Shown here: piece by piece, positions 1 to 10,992 of the stretch | Position numbering within the stretch: the stretch's first letter is position 1 | Layout of the letters: every line of letters begins with the position of its first letter | Assembly: GCF_000468095.1 (NCBI RefSeq) | Contig: NZ_ASZC01000011.1 | Coordinates: 124,001 to 188,000 of the forward strand | Reading direction: 5' to 3' | Length of the DNA: 64,000 bases | From: Pantoea sp. AS-PWVM4 | Lineage (GTDB): Bacteria > Pseudomonadota > Gammaproteobacteria > Enterobacterales > Enterobacteriaceae | Position numbers and translations under genes: made by a program | The notes under the pieces: model-generated | What the model saw: the letters and a program-made list of their open reading frames with translations, nothing else | What the model was told of the DNA's origin: nothing | Databases searched by the model: none

Positions 1-64
1 ATTCCGGATGAGTAAAAGTGTAGCCCAGTTTGCGCTGCAACTTGTTAATGAGGATGGGGTTCAT
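1..64 (-). CDS. rnc: Ribonuclease III, N-terminal fragment (runs off the window)
   Basis: Only the first 21 codons are present. On the minus strand the ATG at 64-62 opens MNPILINKLQRKLGYTF, which matches the E. coli RNase III N-terminus almost residue for residue. RNase III is a double-strand-specific endoribonuclease that processes rRNA precursors and many mRNAs. It follows lepB on the same strand, as in the E. coli lepA-lepB-rnc-era order, with 109 bases between. The catalytic motifs lie outside the window. The identification is firm but rests on this short N-terminus plus context. Confidence 0.9.
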   Translation of the reverse strand, partial: MNPILINKLQRKLGYTFTHPE

Positions 65-101
65 GCGATTCCAGTTCTTTTGTGCTTCTGTCACTCTGCA
101 T

Positions 102-164
102 ACGAAACAGGGCTGAGGTTCCAACACGTTCCGTTTCGTGTGCAGTGGCTCCCCGCAGGGAGCC
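102..164 (-). promoter_or_regulatory. Structured leader of rnc (possible RNase III autoregulatory stem)
   Basis: Two inverted repeats sit between lepB and rnc. One has arms GGCTCCC/GGGAGCC (147-153 and 158-164) around a 4-base loop. The other has arms ACGAAAC/GTTTCGT (102-108 and 133-139). No T run follows on either strand, so a terminator is unlikely. In E. coli RNase III represses its own operon by cutting a stem in the rnc 5' leader. That role is an inference here from position only. Confidence 0.35.
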
Positions 165-173
165 AACCGTTTA

Positions 174-1145
174 TCAGTGAATACCGCCAATGCGACTTAA
201 GCGCACGCCGGTAGGCCACTGTCCTTCTTGTTTCTCAAAGCTCATCCAGATAGCGACCGCTTTACCGACCAGGTTGCGCTCGGGTACAAAGCCCCAGTAG
301 CGGCTGTCGGCGCTGTTATCACGGTTATCGCCCATCATGAAATATTGCCCCTGCGGCACAATCCAGGTCGACTGAGGCTGGCCCGGCTGCTGGTAATACA
401 TGCTCGCCTGACTCTGTGCTTCGTTAACCAACAGGATATCGTGGGTTACGCTGCCCAACGTCTCTTTACGTGTACCAAGACGTAAGCCGCCGCGCATCGT
501 TTCGCCCTGCGGTACCTGGAAAAAACCATTACCGGTTTCGTTGCCATCAAAACCGCTGAAGGTCTGAATAAAGCTGCTTGGCTCGATATTGGTATAGGTG
601 ATTGGCAGCGCAGTGTCACATTTTCCGTTGCCACAACCCGGATTCACCGTCAGGGTTTTGCTGTACGGATCGTAAACCACTTTGTCGCCCGGCAGACCAA
701 TTACCCGTTTGATGTAATCCATGCTCGGATCCTTCGGGTATTTGAATACCGCGATGTCGCCGCGCTGTGGATGACCGGTCGGGATCAGCGTCGTTTGGGT
801 GATCGGATCTTTCAGGCCGTAGGCAAATTTCTCCACCAGGATAAAGTCACCGATCAGCAGCGTCGGCATCATCGAGCCAGACGGGATCTGGAATGGCTCA
901 TAAACGAATGACCGAACGATAAATACCACTGCCAGCACCGGGAAAACCGACGCTGCGGTTTCCACCCAACCGGGTTGCGGAGAGACTTTCGCCAGCGTTT
1001 TGCTGTCCAGCGTATTACCTGCCTGCGCCTGTGCGGCAACCTGCTTCGCACGACGCGCCGGTGCCCACTTAAAACGATCAATACACCAGATAACACCCGT
1101 TACCAGCGTCGCGATCGCCAGAATCAGGGCGAACATATTAGCCAT
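174..1145 (-). CDS. lepB: Signal peptidase I
   Basis: A 323-aa membrane-bound serine protease that cuts signal peptides from exported proteins on the periplasmic face. Two N-terminal membrane segments (about residues 4-22 and 62-77) flank a cytoplasmic loop. The catalytic Ser91 lies in PSGSMMPT and the general base Lys146 in DYIKRVIG; both are at the E. coli positions. The family box GDNRDNSADSRYWG is intact near residue 275. Length is within one residue of E. coli LepB. The gene starts 9 bases after the lepA stop on the same strand, which implies co-transcription with lepA and probably rnc. Confidence 0.97.
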   Translation of the reverse strand: MANMFALILAIATLVTGVIWCIDRFKWAPARRAKQVAAQAQAGNTLDSKTLAKVSPQPGWVETAASVFPVLAVVFIVRSFVYEPFQIPSGSMMPTLLIGDFILVEKFAYGLKDPITQTTLIPTGHPQRGDIAVFKYPKDPSMDYIKRVIGLPGDKVVYDPYSKTLTVNPGCGNGKCDTALPITYTNIEPSSFIQTFSGFDGNETGNGFFQVPQGETMRGGLRLGTRKETLGSVTHDILLVNEAQSQASMYYQQPGQPQSTWIVPQGQYFMMGDNRDNSADSRYWGFVPERNLVGKAVAIWMSFEKQEGQWPTGVRLSRIGGIH

Positions 1146-1154
1146 TGAGGTTCC

Positions 1155-2954
1155 TTATTTGCTGTCTTTACCGACATGCAGAATGGCAAGGAATGCTTCC
1201 TGCGGCAGTTCAACGTTACCGACCTGCTTCATTCGCTTCTTACCTTCCTTCTGCTTCTGCAACAGTTTTTTCTTACGGCTAACGTCACCGCCATAGCATT
1301 TCGCCAGAACGTTTTTACGCAGCTGCTTGACTGTTGAGCGAGCGATAATGTGGTTGCCGATTGCTGCCTGAATCGCGATATCGAACTGCTGGCGTGGGAT
1401 CAGATCTTTCATCTTTTCCACCAGCTCACGGCCACGATATTGCGAGTTATCACGGTGAGTAATCAGCGCCAGCGCATCGACACGTTCTGAGTTGATCAGC
1501 ACGTCGACACGCACCATGTCAGAGGCCTGGAAACGTTTGAAGTTATAATCCAGTGAAGCATAGCCGCGCGACGTTGATTTCAGACGGTCAAAGAAGTCGA
1601 GAACCACTTCCGCCATCGGGATTTCGTAAGTCAGCGCAACCTGGTTACCGTGGTAAACCATATTTGTCTGAACACCACGTTTCTCGATACAGAGCGTAAT
1701 GACGTTGCCGAGGAACTCCTGCGGCAGCAGCATATGACACTCGGCGATCGGTTCACGCAGTTCTTCAATATTATTCAGCGGCGGCAGCTTAGACGGGCTG
1801 TCAACATACACCACTTCGCCATCTGTGGTTTCCACTTCATACACCACGGTCGGTGCGGTGGTGATCAGATCGAGATCGTATTCACGCTCCAGGCGTTCCT
1901 GGATGATCTCCATATGCAGCAGGCCAAGGAAGCCACAGCGGAAGCCAAAGCCCAACGCCGTGGAGCTTTCTGGCTCATAGAACAGTGACGCATCGTTCAG
2001 GCTCAGTTTGCCCAGCGCATCGCGGAAAGCTTCATAATCATCAGAGCTGACCGGGAACAGACCGGCATAGACCTGCGGCTTCACTTTTTTAAAGCCTGGC
2101 AGCGCTTTATCCGCCGGGTTACGTTGCAGCGTCAGGGTATCGCCCACCGGTGCGCCGAGGATGTCTTTGATTGCACAAACCAGCCAACCTACCTCGCCAC
2201 ATTTCAGCTCGGTACGATCAACCTGTTTCGGGGTGAAAATCCCCAGACGATCGGCGTTATACACCTGACCGGTGCTGATCACTTTAACTTTATCGCCTTT
2301 ACGCAGGGTGCCGTTCTTAATACGAATCAGTGACACAACGCCAAGATAGTTATCGAACCATGAGTCGATAATCAGCGCCTGCAATGGGCCTTCTGGATCG
2401 CCTTCCGGCGGCGGAATATCGCGCACCAGGCGTTCCAGCACATCCGGAACACCCACGCCGGTCTTCGCTGAACAGCGTACGGCGTCAGTCGCATCAATAC
2501 CGACGATATCTTCAATCTCTTCCGCCACGCGCTCCGGGTCGGCCGCAGGCAGGTCGATCTTGTTCAATACCGGTACCACTTCCAGATCCATTTCCATGGC
2601 GGTATAGCAGTTCGCCAGCGTCTGTGCTTCTACGCCCTGGCCTGCATCGACCACCAGTAACGCCCCTTCACAGGCCGCCAGAGAGCGGGATACTTCATAA
2701 GAGAAGTCAACGTGTCCGGGAGTATCGATAAAATTGAGCTGGTAAGTTTCACCGTTCAGCGCTTTGTAATCGAGCGTTACACTCTGCGCCTTAATGGTAA
2801 TGCCGCGTTCACGCTCCAGATCCATTGAATCCAGAACCTGCGCCGCCATCTCACGATCGCTCAGGCCACCACAAATTTGAATCAAACGGTCTGACAGCGT
2901 CGATTTGCCGTGGTCGATATGAGCGATGATGGAGAAATTTCGTATGTGCTTCAT
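1155..2954 (-). CDS. lepA: Elongation factor 4 (back-translocating ribosomal GTPase)
   Basis: A 599-aa translational GTPase, the same length as E. coli LepA and near identical to it. The G1 motif AHIDHGKS is at residues 11-18, the G3 motif DTPGH follows near residue 77 and the G4 motif NKID near 131. The C-terminal LepA-specific domain ends in the conserved basic stretch [19 protein letters not shown]. It acts on ribosomes stalled with mispositioned tRNAs and helps initiation and ribosome assembly. It is the first gene of the lepA-lepB pair. A terminator upstream separates it from the rpoE-rse operon. Confidence 0.97.
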   Translation of the reverse strand: MKHIRNFSIIAHIDHGKSTLSDRLIQICGGLSDREMAAQVLDSMDLERERGITIKAQSVTLDYKALNGETYQLNFIDTPGHVDFSYEVSRSLAACEGALLVVDAGQGVEAQTLANCYTAMEMDLEVVPVLNKIDLPAADPERVAEEIEDIVGIDATDAVRCSAKTGVGVPDVLERLVRDIPPPEGDPEGPLQALIIDSWFDNYLGVVSLIRIKNGTLRKGDKVKVISTGQVYNADRLGIFTPKQVDRTELKCGEVGWLVCAIKDILGAPVGDTLTLQRNPADKALPGFKKVKPQVYAGLFPVSSDDYEAFRDALGKLSLNDASLFYEPESSTALGFGFRCGFLGLLHMEIIQERLEREYDLDLITTAPTVVYEVETTDGEVVYVDSPSKLPPLNNIEELREPIAECHMLLPQEFLGNVITLCIEKRGVQTNMVYHGNQVALTYEIPMAEVVLDFFDRLKSTSRGYASLDYNFKRFQASDMVRVDVLINSERVDALALITHRDNSQYRGRELVEKMKDLIPRQQFDIAIQAAIGNHIIARSTVKQLRKNVLAKCYGGDVSRKKKLLQKQKEGKKRMKQVGNVELPQEAFLAILHVGKDSK

Positions 2955-3138
2955 TTATATGAACATCTTCACGTAGAATATCAGTTGAATACTTGAGCAC
3001 AGACATATTCAGGAAATGGAGTTTTACCTGGAAACCTGTCAGCCTCATTAATGACGACGCATATTACACTGTTAACGCCTTGCGTTAAAGAATGGAACTG
3101 CGGGGAATCGCAACAGATTTCAGCGGCTAAACGCCGTG

Positions 3139-3162
3139 AAAAAGGCCGCGTTCGACGCGGCC
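3139..3162 (-). terminator. Terminator after the rpoE-rseABC operon
   Basis: Read on the minus strand, GGCCGCG and CGCGGCC (3156-3162 and 3144-3150) pair around a 5-base loop, and five T residues follow. It lies 9 bases past the rseC stop, so it closes the rpoE-rseA-rseB-rseC transcript before lepA. Confidence 0.8.
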
Positions 3163-3171
3163 CGGCAAGTA

Positions 3172-3636
3172 TCAAACTTCAGTTTCAACCCGCATGGCAT
3201 CAGGAGGCAAAGCAATATTGAGGATTACCGGCTGAAAAGCCTCACGCTCACCAAACACCGATGAAACGCCTTTTGCCACAATAAAGCCACCCACTCCACC
3301 CAACAGCGCGCCACAGGCGGAAGCCAGATCGCTATGGAACAGCATCTGAAACAGACCTGCGACCAAAAACAGGCCAAACAGCGGCGTCATATAAACCAGC
3401 AGTGCTGAGCCTAACAAACTGCTTTCGCGAATCCCCAATTCGATACGCTGACCTGGCTGCAACGGTTCGGGGCTGGCGATCTCCATCACATGCGCATTTT
3501 TCGGCCCCAGCTTATTCAGCATATGGCTGCCGCAACCTTTACGCGCCGAGCAACTGTTGCAGGAGGTTTTCGCTTCGGTATGTAGCGTCGCGATACCCTC
3601 TTTCCACGCCACCACAGTGGCCCATTCTCTCATCAT
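3172..3636 (-). CDS. rseC: SoxR-reducing / sigma-E system protein RseC
   Basis: A 154-aa inner-membrane protein of the RseC/MucC family. The N-terminal cytoplasmic part carries the cysteine cluster C26-x2-C29-x5-C35. Two hydrophobic helices follow at about residues 76-96 and 105-122. RseC is encoded with rpoE, and in E. coli it is a minor modulator of sigma-E that also belongs to the Rsx-dependent reduction of SoxR. The ORF overlaps the end of rseB by 4 bases and is the last gene of the operon. The second ATG (codon 2) could also serve as the start. Confidence 0.95.
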   Translation of the reverse strand: MMREWATVVAWKEGIATLHTEAKTSCNSCSARKGCGSHMLNKLGPKNAHVMEIASPEPLQPGQRIELGIRESSLLGSALLVYMTPLFGLFLVAGLFQMLFHSDLASACGALLGGVGGFIVAKGVSSVFGEREAFQPVILNIALPPDAMRVETEV

Positions 3637-4589
3637 TTTGCTGATCCCGAATCAATGCTGTCCGCAATACGTTTTGCTGTGGTCGGTGGAATCTCACCCA
3701 CCACGGTAATCTCGTTATTATTGCGCACTTCAGTCTGCACCGTACGACGCCCAGTGCGCAATGTCTGCGCCACGCTGTTTTTATCTGCGGGAGTAATGTT
3801 AATCGCAAAACTAAACAGGCCATCGCTGTAGAGACGGGATTCAACGGTTTTATTCAGCGCCGGGATATCTCGGCGACTCTGAGAGATGAGGGTCATCCCT
3901 GCCGGAAGCCATGTTGGCTGCCAGTTGAGCTGCACTTTATCGCCCGCCGGTAATGATAATGTTGGCGGCAGATTTGCTTTCTCCAGCCCCTGCATCAGAT
4001 TGCGCACACCTTCATCAACGGCAAAACTGATAACCCGGAACTGTTCCAGCGTTTCACCATCACGATCCAGCAGGTCAATGCGTAACGGCAGCTTGGTATC
4101 AACATCCAGCCACACCACATAGCTGTAGCGCGAACCGTCGCGTGAGACGATGCGCACCACCTCACACAACTGATCAGCGATGCGTGACCGACCAACGGGA
4201 ATGAAATCGTAGGCATCGCTCAGGCGTGAGAAGTCGGCAAACATCAACGGTGGCAGGGCATCCACAATATGGTTGCCGGGCAAGGAGAACGGATCAAGGC
4301 CGGGTTCAAAGTAGCTGATATCGTTACCACGCTGAATCACCTCACGACGTGGCCCGTCCATCTGCAACAATTGAGCAAAGATACGATTGTCGATAACCGC
4401 ATGGCGATAACGCAAGGACTCAATGCCAAGCCGGGAGACATTGATGTAAGCGAATTCATAATTGAGGGACTGGCTTGCTTGCTCCATCTGCTGTAACAAC
4501 GCCCCGGACGCAGAAGTCTGCGCCGGGGCGGTAGATGTATAAAGCAGGCTGCCTGCCAGCAGGCTAACGGCACACCAAAGCTGCTTCAT
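3633..4589 (-). CDS. rseB: Sigma-E regulatory protein RseB
   Basis: A 318-aa periplasmic protein with a clear signal peptide (MKQLWCAVSLLAGSLLYTSTAPAQ, cut near residue 23). It has the two-domain MucB/RseB layout: a lipid-binding LolA-like N domain and a smaller C domain. RseB binds the periplasmic part of RseA and shields it from DegS. Sensing of mislocalised LPS or lipoprotein releases it. Its start codon shares one base with the rseA stop, which indicates translational coupling. Confidence 0.96.
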   Translation of the reverse strand: MKQLWCAVSLLAGSLLYTSTAPAQTSASGALLQQMEQASQSLNYEFAYINVSRLGIESLRYRHAVIDNRIFAQLLQMDGPRREVIQRGNDISYFEPGLDPFSLPGNHIVDALPPLMFADFSRLSDAYDFIPVGRSRIADQLCEVVRIVSRDGSRYSYVVWLDVDTKLPLRIDLLDRDGETLEQFRVISFAVDEGVRNLMQGLEKANLPPTLSLPAGDKVQLNWQPTWLPAGMTLISQSRRDIPALNKTVESRLYSDGLFSFAINITPADKNSVAQTLRTGRRTVQTEVRNNNEITVVGEIPPTTAKRIADSIDSGSAK

Positions 4590-5245
4590 TACTGCTGCTG
4601 AATTCCTAACGACTGATTACCGGGAACATTCGCTTGCGCCTGTTGCGGATCGTTTTTCTCAAACTGAACCTGATCGGCATGCAGACGACGTTGCAGCTCA
4701 TAATCTTGCAGCATCGCGTTGATACGACGACGCTGTTCCTGCACCTGCTGGTTTGAACTGTTGGTATCAAACGCATCAGACGGCACACCCAGACTAACCG
4801 GTGAAGCCTTGCCCATCATCGGCAGCGTATTAAACACTGGCGAATCAGACGATTCGGTTGCGTTGCTACCCGCAGGCTGATTGTAGTGCTGAACACCGAC
4901 AATCACCGCCAACGATACACAGGCTGCTACGCCAACCTGCGCCAGTTGCGCAGTCCAGGAACCGGACTTACGCCAGAACGGCATTTTCTTCCAGCGCACC
5001 GGTTCGGGTTGTGCTTCCGGAATCAGCGAAGTCACTTTACGCACCGGTTCATTTTCGATGGCTGCCGCCACGCGCGCGGAGATATCAAAATGCAGCACTT
5101 CACCCACATCGCCCCGCAGGGTGTCGCGGATTAGATGGTAGCTTTCCCAGCTTTTTTGCAGATTCACATCCCTTGATAACGACGCCAGTAGCTCGTTATC
5201 TAAAGTTTCACCATCCATTAAAGCGGAAAGTTTTTCTTTCTGCAT
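4589..5245 (-). CDS. rseA: Anti-sigma-E factor RseA
   Basis: A 218-aa single-pass membrane protein. The N-terminal cytoplasmic anti-sigma domain (MQKEKLSALMDGE onward) clamps RpoE. A hydrophobic segment follows near residues 101-118, with a periplasmic tail rich in Gln that binds RseB. DegS and then RseP cleave the protein in response to unfolded porins, which frees sigma-E. Domain order and the conserved N-terminus match E. coli RseA. The gene lies 27 bases after rpoE in the same operon. Confidence 0.96.
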   Translation of the reverse strand: MQKEKLSALMDGETLDNELLASLSRDVNLQKSWESYHLIRDTLRGDVGEVLHFDISARVAAAIENEPVRKVTSLIPEAQPEPVRWKKMPFWRKSGSWTAQLAQVGVAACVSLAVIVGVQHYNQPAGSNATESSDSPVFNTLPMMGKASPVSLGVPSDAFDTNSSNQQVQEQRRRINAMLQDYELQRRLHADQVQFEKNDPQQAQANVPGNQSLGIQQQ

Positions 5246-5272
5246 GCTTTGGTACCCTTCCAGTAGCCGTTA

Positions 5273-5851
5273 TCACTGACGTTGGATAAGCGGTTGAACT
5301 TTGTTATCAATAGCCTCTCGCGCACGGAAGATACGAGAACGTACTGTACCGACCGGGCAATCCATGATGGCGGCAATCTCTTCGTAGCTTAACCCATCCA
5401 GTTCTCTGAGGGTGATTGCCATACGAAGATCCTCAGGAAGCGCCTCAATGGTACGAAAAACAATTTGTTTCAGTTCGTCAGACAACATTAAGTTCTCAGG
5501 GTTCGAAATTTCTTTTAATGCACCCGCACTTTCGAAGTTTTCCGCATCAATTGCGTCAACATCACTCGACGGCGGACGGCGCCCCTGAGCCACCAGATAA
5601 TTTTTTGCTGTGTTCACCGCAATACGGTACAGCCATGTGTAAAACGCGCTGTCGCCACGGAATGATTCCAGTGCGCGATACGCTTTGATAAAAGACTCCT
5701 GTACCACATCCGGCACATCGCCCGATGGGACATAACGTGAAACCAGGCTCGCCACTTTATGCTGGTATCGAATCACCAGTAAGTTAAATGACTTTTGATC
5801 TCCCTTCTGAACCCGTTCAACGAGAACCTGATCCGTTAACTGCTCGCTCAT
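5273..5851 (-). CDS. rpoE: Extracytoplasmic stress sigma factor sigma-E (RpoE)
   Basis: A 192-aa ECF sigma factor nearly identical to E. coli RpoE (191 aa). The region-2 sequence VVQESFIKAYRALESFRG and the region-4 helix-turn-helix LSYEEIAAIMDCPVGTVRSRI are intact. It directs transcription of envelope-stress genes (outer-membrane assembly, proteases, small RNAs). I chose the ATG at 5851 (MSEQLTDQ) because it matches E. coli and keeps the conserved TTACCTCGG ahead of the start. The frame stays open for 18 codons upstream, so a longer product would be possible but is unlikely. Confidence 0.97.
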   Translation of the reverse strand: MSEQLTDQVLVERVQKGDQKSFNLLVIRYQHKVASLVSRYVPSGDVPDVVQESFIKAYRALESFRGDSAFYTWLYRIAVNTAKNYLVAQGRRPPSSDVDAIDAENFESAGALKEISNPENLMLSDELKQIVFRTIEALPEDLRMAITLRELDGLSYEEIAAIMDCPVGTVRSRIFRAREAIDNKVQPLIQRQ

Positions 5852-5880
5852 CCGAGGTAATGTCTCCCCAAACTCTTTTT

Positions 5881-6051
5881 TTATGCGTAAATGAACTGCC
5901 AGCACATCTCATTGTTCTGAGCAAGCATGCGCTTAGAGTCATATTCTGGCATGAAGTTCACCACGACCTGAAAATTTTCCGTATCGGAACCCAGACGCTG
6001 TTGTTGTTGATTGTCTTTCAGTGTAGCGATTTGCCGCGCTGGCAGCCTCAT
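5881..6051 (-). CDS. rseD: Leader ORF of rpoE, candidate RseD peptide
   Basis: A 56-codon ORF lies directly upstream of rpoE on the same strand. It starts at the ATG at 6051 (MRLPARQIATLKDNQQQQ) and ends in TAA 29 bases before the rpoE ATG. In E. coli a short leader peptide called RseD sits at this place, and rpoE translation is reported to be coupled to it with CsrA involvement. The composition is ordinary (no membrane segment) and there is a GTG three codons upstream that could be an alternative start. Naming rests on position and size; I cannot align it to RseD here. Confidence 0.6.
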   Translation of the reverse strand: MRLPARQIATLKDNQQQQRLGSDTENFQVVVNFMPEYDSKRMLAQNNEMCWQFIYA

Positions 6052-6295
6052 ATCCGGCACCGATAATCGCTGGCAGAGTAACCTATGACGCCACGATTTT
6101 CATCTTTATTACCTGAATTTTCAGTAAGTTTGGTATAAAAAACACGTAAAGGTTATTTTCAGACATAACTTACTGAAATCGCGCAATTATCGCCGGGAAA
6201 CGCCGAATTCCTCGACAAAACCTGTTTAAAATACTTCACAGAGTTGGCATCCGGGCTTATGCTCTGAACACCTTTTGTTTAGTAAATTAAACATC

Positions 6296-7915
6296 ATGAC
6301 TTCCCAATCCGATTATCAGTGCGACGTACTTATCGTCGGCAGCGGCGCTGCTGGCCTGTCACTGGCGCTGCGCCTGGCGCCGCATTATCAGGTTACGGTC
6401 CTGAGTAAAGCGCAGGTGAATGAAGGTTCAACGCTCTACGCACAAGGCGGCATCGCAGCGGTGTTCGATGAAACCGACAGCATTGAATCGCATGTGGAGG
6501 ATACGCTGATTGCCGGAGCGGGGTTATGCGATCGTGCTACCGTCAATTTTATCGCCAGTAACGCACGCGACTGCGTGCAATGGTTGATTGATAATGGCGT
6601 GGCGTTCGACAAAGAACCGCAAGCTGATGGTGAAGCTCGCTACCACCTGACTCGCGAAGGAGGCCACAGCCATCGGCGCATTTTGCACAGCGCTGACGCC
6701 ACCGGTCGCGCGGTGGAAACCACGCTGGTTAGCCAGGCCCTCAGTCATCCCAACATCCGCATTCTTGAACGTACCAATGCTGTTGACCTGATTCTTTCCG
6801 ATAAAATCGGCGTACCCGGACCACGTCGGGTTGTCGGGGCCTGGATCTGGAACCGTAACCGTGAGCAGGTTGAAACCTGCCGGGCGCGCGCGGTGATCCT
6901 CGCAACCGGCGGGGCCGCCAAAGTGTATCAATACACCACCAACCCGGATGTCGCATCCGGCGATGGCATTGCTATGGCCTGGCGTGCGGGTTGTCGGGTA
7001 GCGAATCTGGAATTCAATCAATTCCACCCCACCTGTCTGTTCCATCCACAGGCTCAAAATTTCCTGTTAACTGAAGCATTACGAGGCGAAGGGGCATGGC
7101 TACTGCGCCCGGATGGCACGCGCTTTATGCCTGACTTTGATCCCCGTGCCGAACTGGCACCGCGCGATATCGTAGCGCGAGCCATTGACCATGAGATGAA
7201 ACGTCTTGGCGTGGACTGTATGTATCTCGACATCAGCCATCAGCCGGCCAGTTTCATTCGCGCGCATTTCCCGATGATCTATGAAAAATTGCTGACTTTC
7301 GGCCTCGATTTGACCAAAGAGCCGATCCCGATCGTTCCGGCGGCTCACTATACCTGCGGCGGAGTGATGGTTGATCAGCAGGGGCGTACTGATGTCGATG
7401 GCCTGTATGCGATTGGTGAGGTGAGCTATACCGGCCTGCATGGTGCCAATCGCATGGCTTCGAATTCGTTGCTGGAATGCCTGGTCTATGGCTGGTCAGC
7501 CGCCGAAGATGTGATCCGTCGGCTACCCGGTATAGAACAGGTTAATCACCTGCCTGCCTGGGATGAAAGCCGCGTGGATGACGCCGATGAGCGCGTGGTG
7601 ATTCAACATAACTGGCACGAGTTGCGGCTGTTTATGTGGGATTACATGGGCATTGTGCGCACCACCAAACGGCTGGAGCGCGCATTACGTCGTATCAACT
7701 TACTCCAACAGGAGATAGACGAGTACTACGCGAATTTTCGCCTGTCCAACAACCTGCTGGAGTTACGTAATCTGGTGCAGGTTGCTGAATTGATGGTGCG
7801 ATGTGCGCTGGAACGTAAAGAGAGTCGAGGTCTGCACTATACGCCGGACTATCCGGATTTGCTGCCGAATGCGGTTCCGACGGTACTGGCTCCACCCCAC
7901 TACATGAACAGGTAG
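6296..7915 (+). CDS. nadB: L-aspartate oxidase
   Basis: A 539-aa FAD enzyme that oxidises L-aspartate to iminoaspartate, the first step of de novo NAD synthesis, handing its product to NadA. The Rossmann motif [17 protein letters not shown] is near the N-terminus. The succinate-dehydrogenase-like core motifs REGGHSHRR and PAAHYTCGG are present, and the end ...MNR matches E. coli. I chose ATG 6296 ([15 protein letters not shown]) by alignment; an upstream TTG at 6275 is in frame. It diverges from rpoE and its last 16 bases overlap the 3' end of the opposing trmN6. Confidence 0.97.
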   Translation: MTSQSDYQCDVLIVGSGAAGLSLALRLAPHYQVTVLSKAQVNEGSTLYAQGGIAAVFDETDSIESHVEDTLIAGAGLCDRATVNFIASNARDCVQWLIDNGVAFDKEPQADGEARYHLTREGGHSHRRILHSADATGRAVETTLVSQALSHPNIRILERTNAVDLILSDKIGVPGPRRVVGAWIWNRNREQVETCRARAVILATGGAAKVYQYTTNPDVASGDGIAMAWRAGCRVANLEFNQFHPTCLFHPQAQNFLLTEALRGEGAWLLRPDGTRFMPDFDPRAELAPRDIVARAIDHEMKRLGVDCMYLDISHQPASFIRAHFPMIYEKLLTFGLDLTKEPIPIVPAAHYTCGGVMVDQQGRTDVDGLYAIGEVSYTGLHGANRMASNSLLECLVYGWSAAEDVIRRLPGIEQVNHLPAWDESRVDDADERVVIQHNWHELRLFMWDYMGIVRTTKRLERALRRINLLQQEIDEYYANFRLSNNLLELRNLVQVAELMVRCALERKESRGLHYTPDYPDLLPNAVPTVLAPPHYMNR

Positions 7916-8649
7916 AAATCACGCGTCAGGCTGCACCAGTCTTCCGAGTATTGGGTGTTTTCATCGCGTATCGCCAACCGCTCTATCAGTTGTTCTCCCA
8001 TGCAGGGGGAAAAGCCCAATAGCACACGATGAGGCGGGCGCTGAGCATACTCGGCAACGTCATAACGAAAACGCAGATGCCAGCCATCTTGCTGCGCCTG
8101 TTCAATCATACTTTGGCCCAGTGATTCTGGCAGCACTACGCAAAAGAAGCCTTCTTCTTCTATTAACTGGGCGGCACAGCGCAACAAAGTATGATGATCC
8201 AGGGTGTCGGTCGAACGCGCGGTCGCACGCTGCGGCGTGGCACAGGCCACACCGGGAGCAAAATAAGGTGGGTTGCTGACGATCAGGGAATAGCGTTGTT
8301 CACAAGCATCGGCCCATTGCACGATATCTGCCTGATGGATTGTTACCCGCGATGGCCAGGGTGAGGCCTGCACATTCTCCTGCGCCTGCTGGGCCGCATC
8401 AGCATCCAGCTCAACCGCATCTATCTGCACGTCATCCGGCGTTCGCTGAGCAATCATTAAGGCTATCAGGCCGCTACCGCTACCAATATCCAGCACGCGT
8501 CGCACACCCGCCACCGGTGCCCATGCGCCTAACAAAATACCGTCGGTGCCAACTTTCATTGCACAGCGATCGTGGGCAATAAAAAATCGCTTAAACGTAA
8601 AACCATTTTTTTGTAACTGAGGCCGCGGATGCGGCGTCGTTTCTGTCAT
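7900..8649 (-). CDS. trmN6: tRNA1(Val) (adenine-37 N6)-methyltransferase
   Basis: A 249-aa SAM-dependent methyltransferase (YfiC/TrmN6) that makes m6A37 in the valine tRNA with anticodon cmo5UAC. The SAM-binding motif [13 protein letters not shown] and the catalytic amino-methylase motif NPPY (in IVSNPPYF) are both present. The end DFYLFM matches E. coli. I chose the ATG at 8649 (MTETTPHPR) to give the family length, with AGAG just upstream; the frame is open for 33 more codons. The gene converges with nadB, overlapping it by 16 bases. Confidence 0.93.
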   Translation of the reverse strand: MTETTPHPRPQLQKNGFTFKRFFIAHDRCAMKVGTDGILLGAWAPVAGVRRVLDIGSGSGLIALMIAQRTPDDVQIDAVELDADAAQQAQENVQASPWPSRVTIHQADIVQWADACEQRYSLIVSNPPYFAPGVACATPQRATARSTDTLDHHTLLRCAAQLIEEEGFFCVVLPESLGQSMIEQAQQDGWHLRFRYDVAEYAQRPPHRVLLGFSPCMGEQLIERLAIRDENTQYSEDWCSLTRDFYLFM

Positions 8650-8805
8650 TCTCTGCAACCACTCAACAAATCCTGCCCAATGGCAGAGCTTCAGTGTAAC
8701 GTGACAGAGCAGGGAAAACATCTCCTGGCATGGCGAGTTGGCACACAAACAGATGAAGATTATGTTTGTTCTGTCTATAATCAGCGCCCCAAACTGAGGT
8801 AGACC

Positions 8806-10134
<1,329 letters not shown>

Positions 10135-10155
10135 ATCAGCACCCTGACGAAAATG

Positions 10156-10180
10156 CCGCCTCATTTGAGGCGGTTTTTTT
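10156..10180 (+). terminator. Terminator of srmB
   Basis: The arms CCGCCTCA and TGAGGCGG (10156-10163 and 10166-10173) pair around two bases, and seven T residues follow. It lies 22 bases past the srmB stop. Confidence 0.88.
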
Positions 10181-10263
10181 ATTTTTGACTGCCCAAAACA
10201 GACACTTCACTCTACTTCTTTACTCAGGCTCGATGAAGTAAGCCATCTGACTCGCTGACCAAA

Positions 10264-10301
10264 ATGAAAAGGCCGCACCGGTATGCACCAGCACGGCCTT
10301 T
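10264..10301 (-). terminator. Terminator of grcA
   Basis: Read on the minus strand, AAAGGCCG and CGGCCTTT (10294-10301 and 10268-10275) pair around an 18-base GC-containing loop, and a T-rich tail follows. It is 40 bases past the grcA stop. Confidence 0.75.
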
Positions 10302-10341
10302 ATTACTGTGTGTCTTTTCGTCAGTGGTACAAAAAGCCGAA

Positions 10342-10725
10342 TTACAGGCTTTCGGTGAAAGTACGGGTGATCACATCACGTTGTTGTTCTGGTGTCAGGG
10401 CATTAAAACGCACCGCATAGCCTGATACGCGAATGGTCAGCTGCGGGTAATTCTCCGGATGTTTCACGGCATCTTCCAGAGTTTCACGGCGCAGGACGTT
10501 AACGTTCAGATGCTGACCACCTTCAATACGCACCACCGGTTTTTGCTCCAGCGGAATTTCGCGGTAAGCGATTTCACCCAAATCGCTGATAGCAACAACC
10601 TGATCTTCTGAAAAATCACCTTTAGCACACAGGCAGCGCGCTTCGGATTTTTCATCATCCAGCAACCAGAAAGAGTTCAGCAGTTGCGGGTTATTGGTTT
10701 TAGTAATTTGAATACCGGTAATCAT
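10342..10725 (-). CDS. grcA: Stress-induced autonomous glycyl radical cofactor
   Basis: A 127-aa protein nearly identical to E. coli YfiD/GrcA. It resembles the C-terminal radical domain of pyruvate formate-lyase. The radical glycine is Gly102 in RVSGYAVRF, the E. coli position. After oxygen breaks PflB at its own radical glycine, GrcA can replace the lost piece and restore formate production. The upstream region has a pair of FNR boxes, in keeping with anaerobic and low-oxygen induction. It is monocistronic. Confidence 0.97.
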   Translation of the reverse strand: MITGIQITKTNNPQLLNSFWLLDDEKSEARCLCAKGDFSEDQVVAISDLGEIAYREIPLEQKPVVRIEGGQHLNVNVLRRETLEDAVKHPENYPQLTIRVSGYAVRFNALTPEQQRDVITRTFTESL

Positions 10726-10792
10726 AGATGGCCTCCTGAGCCTGGCGCTGCCGCAGGCGAACAGCGTGGTTATCGAAATTTTGTGATGCTCA

Positions 10793-10887
10793 GGTATAGC
10801 ACTGCAACAATCCAGCCGTTTTGACCTGCATCAATTTCATCCAGCCAGATTCTCGGCCTCGACACCTAATAAATTGATTTGAAATAA
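10793..10887 (-). promoter_or_regulatory. grcA promoter with two FNR boxes 53 bp apart
   Basis: Two FNR-like boxes are visible. TTGACCTGCATCAA lies at 10821-10834 and matches TTGAT-N4-ATCAA with one change. TTATTTCAAATCAA, read on the minus strand, lies at 10874-10887 and has one perfect half. A -10 candidate TATACC lies at 10798-10793, which puts the nearer box at about -41.5. In E. coli yfiD the two FNR sites are centred at -40.5 and -93.5, also 53 bp apart. The spacing is seen directly; FNR control is inferred. Confidence 0.72.
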
Positions 10888-10992
10888 TTTTCTCATTTAA
10901 ATTTTTTTTGTAAATTATCAAATTTTTTTAACCTTCTGCTCCCTGCCAGGACGCGTTAAGCTAAGCGCAATTTTTTTGGCAGGGAGTCAATA

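Noticed and set aside
5273..5905. Longer RpoE with 18 extra N-terminal residues
   Set aside because: The extension overlaps the leader ORF region and lacks homology; the internal ATG with TTACCTCGG ahead matches E. coli rpoE.
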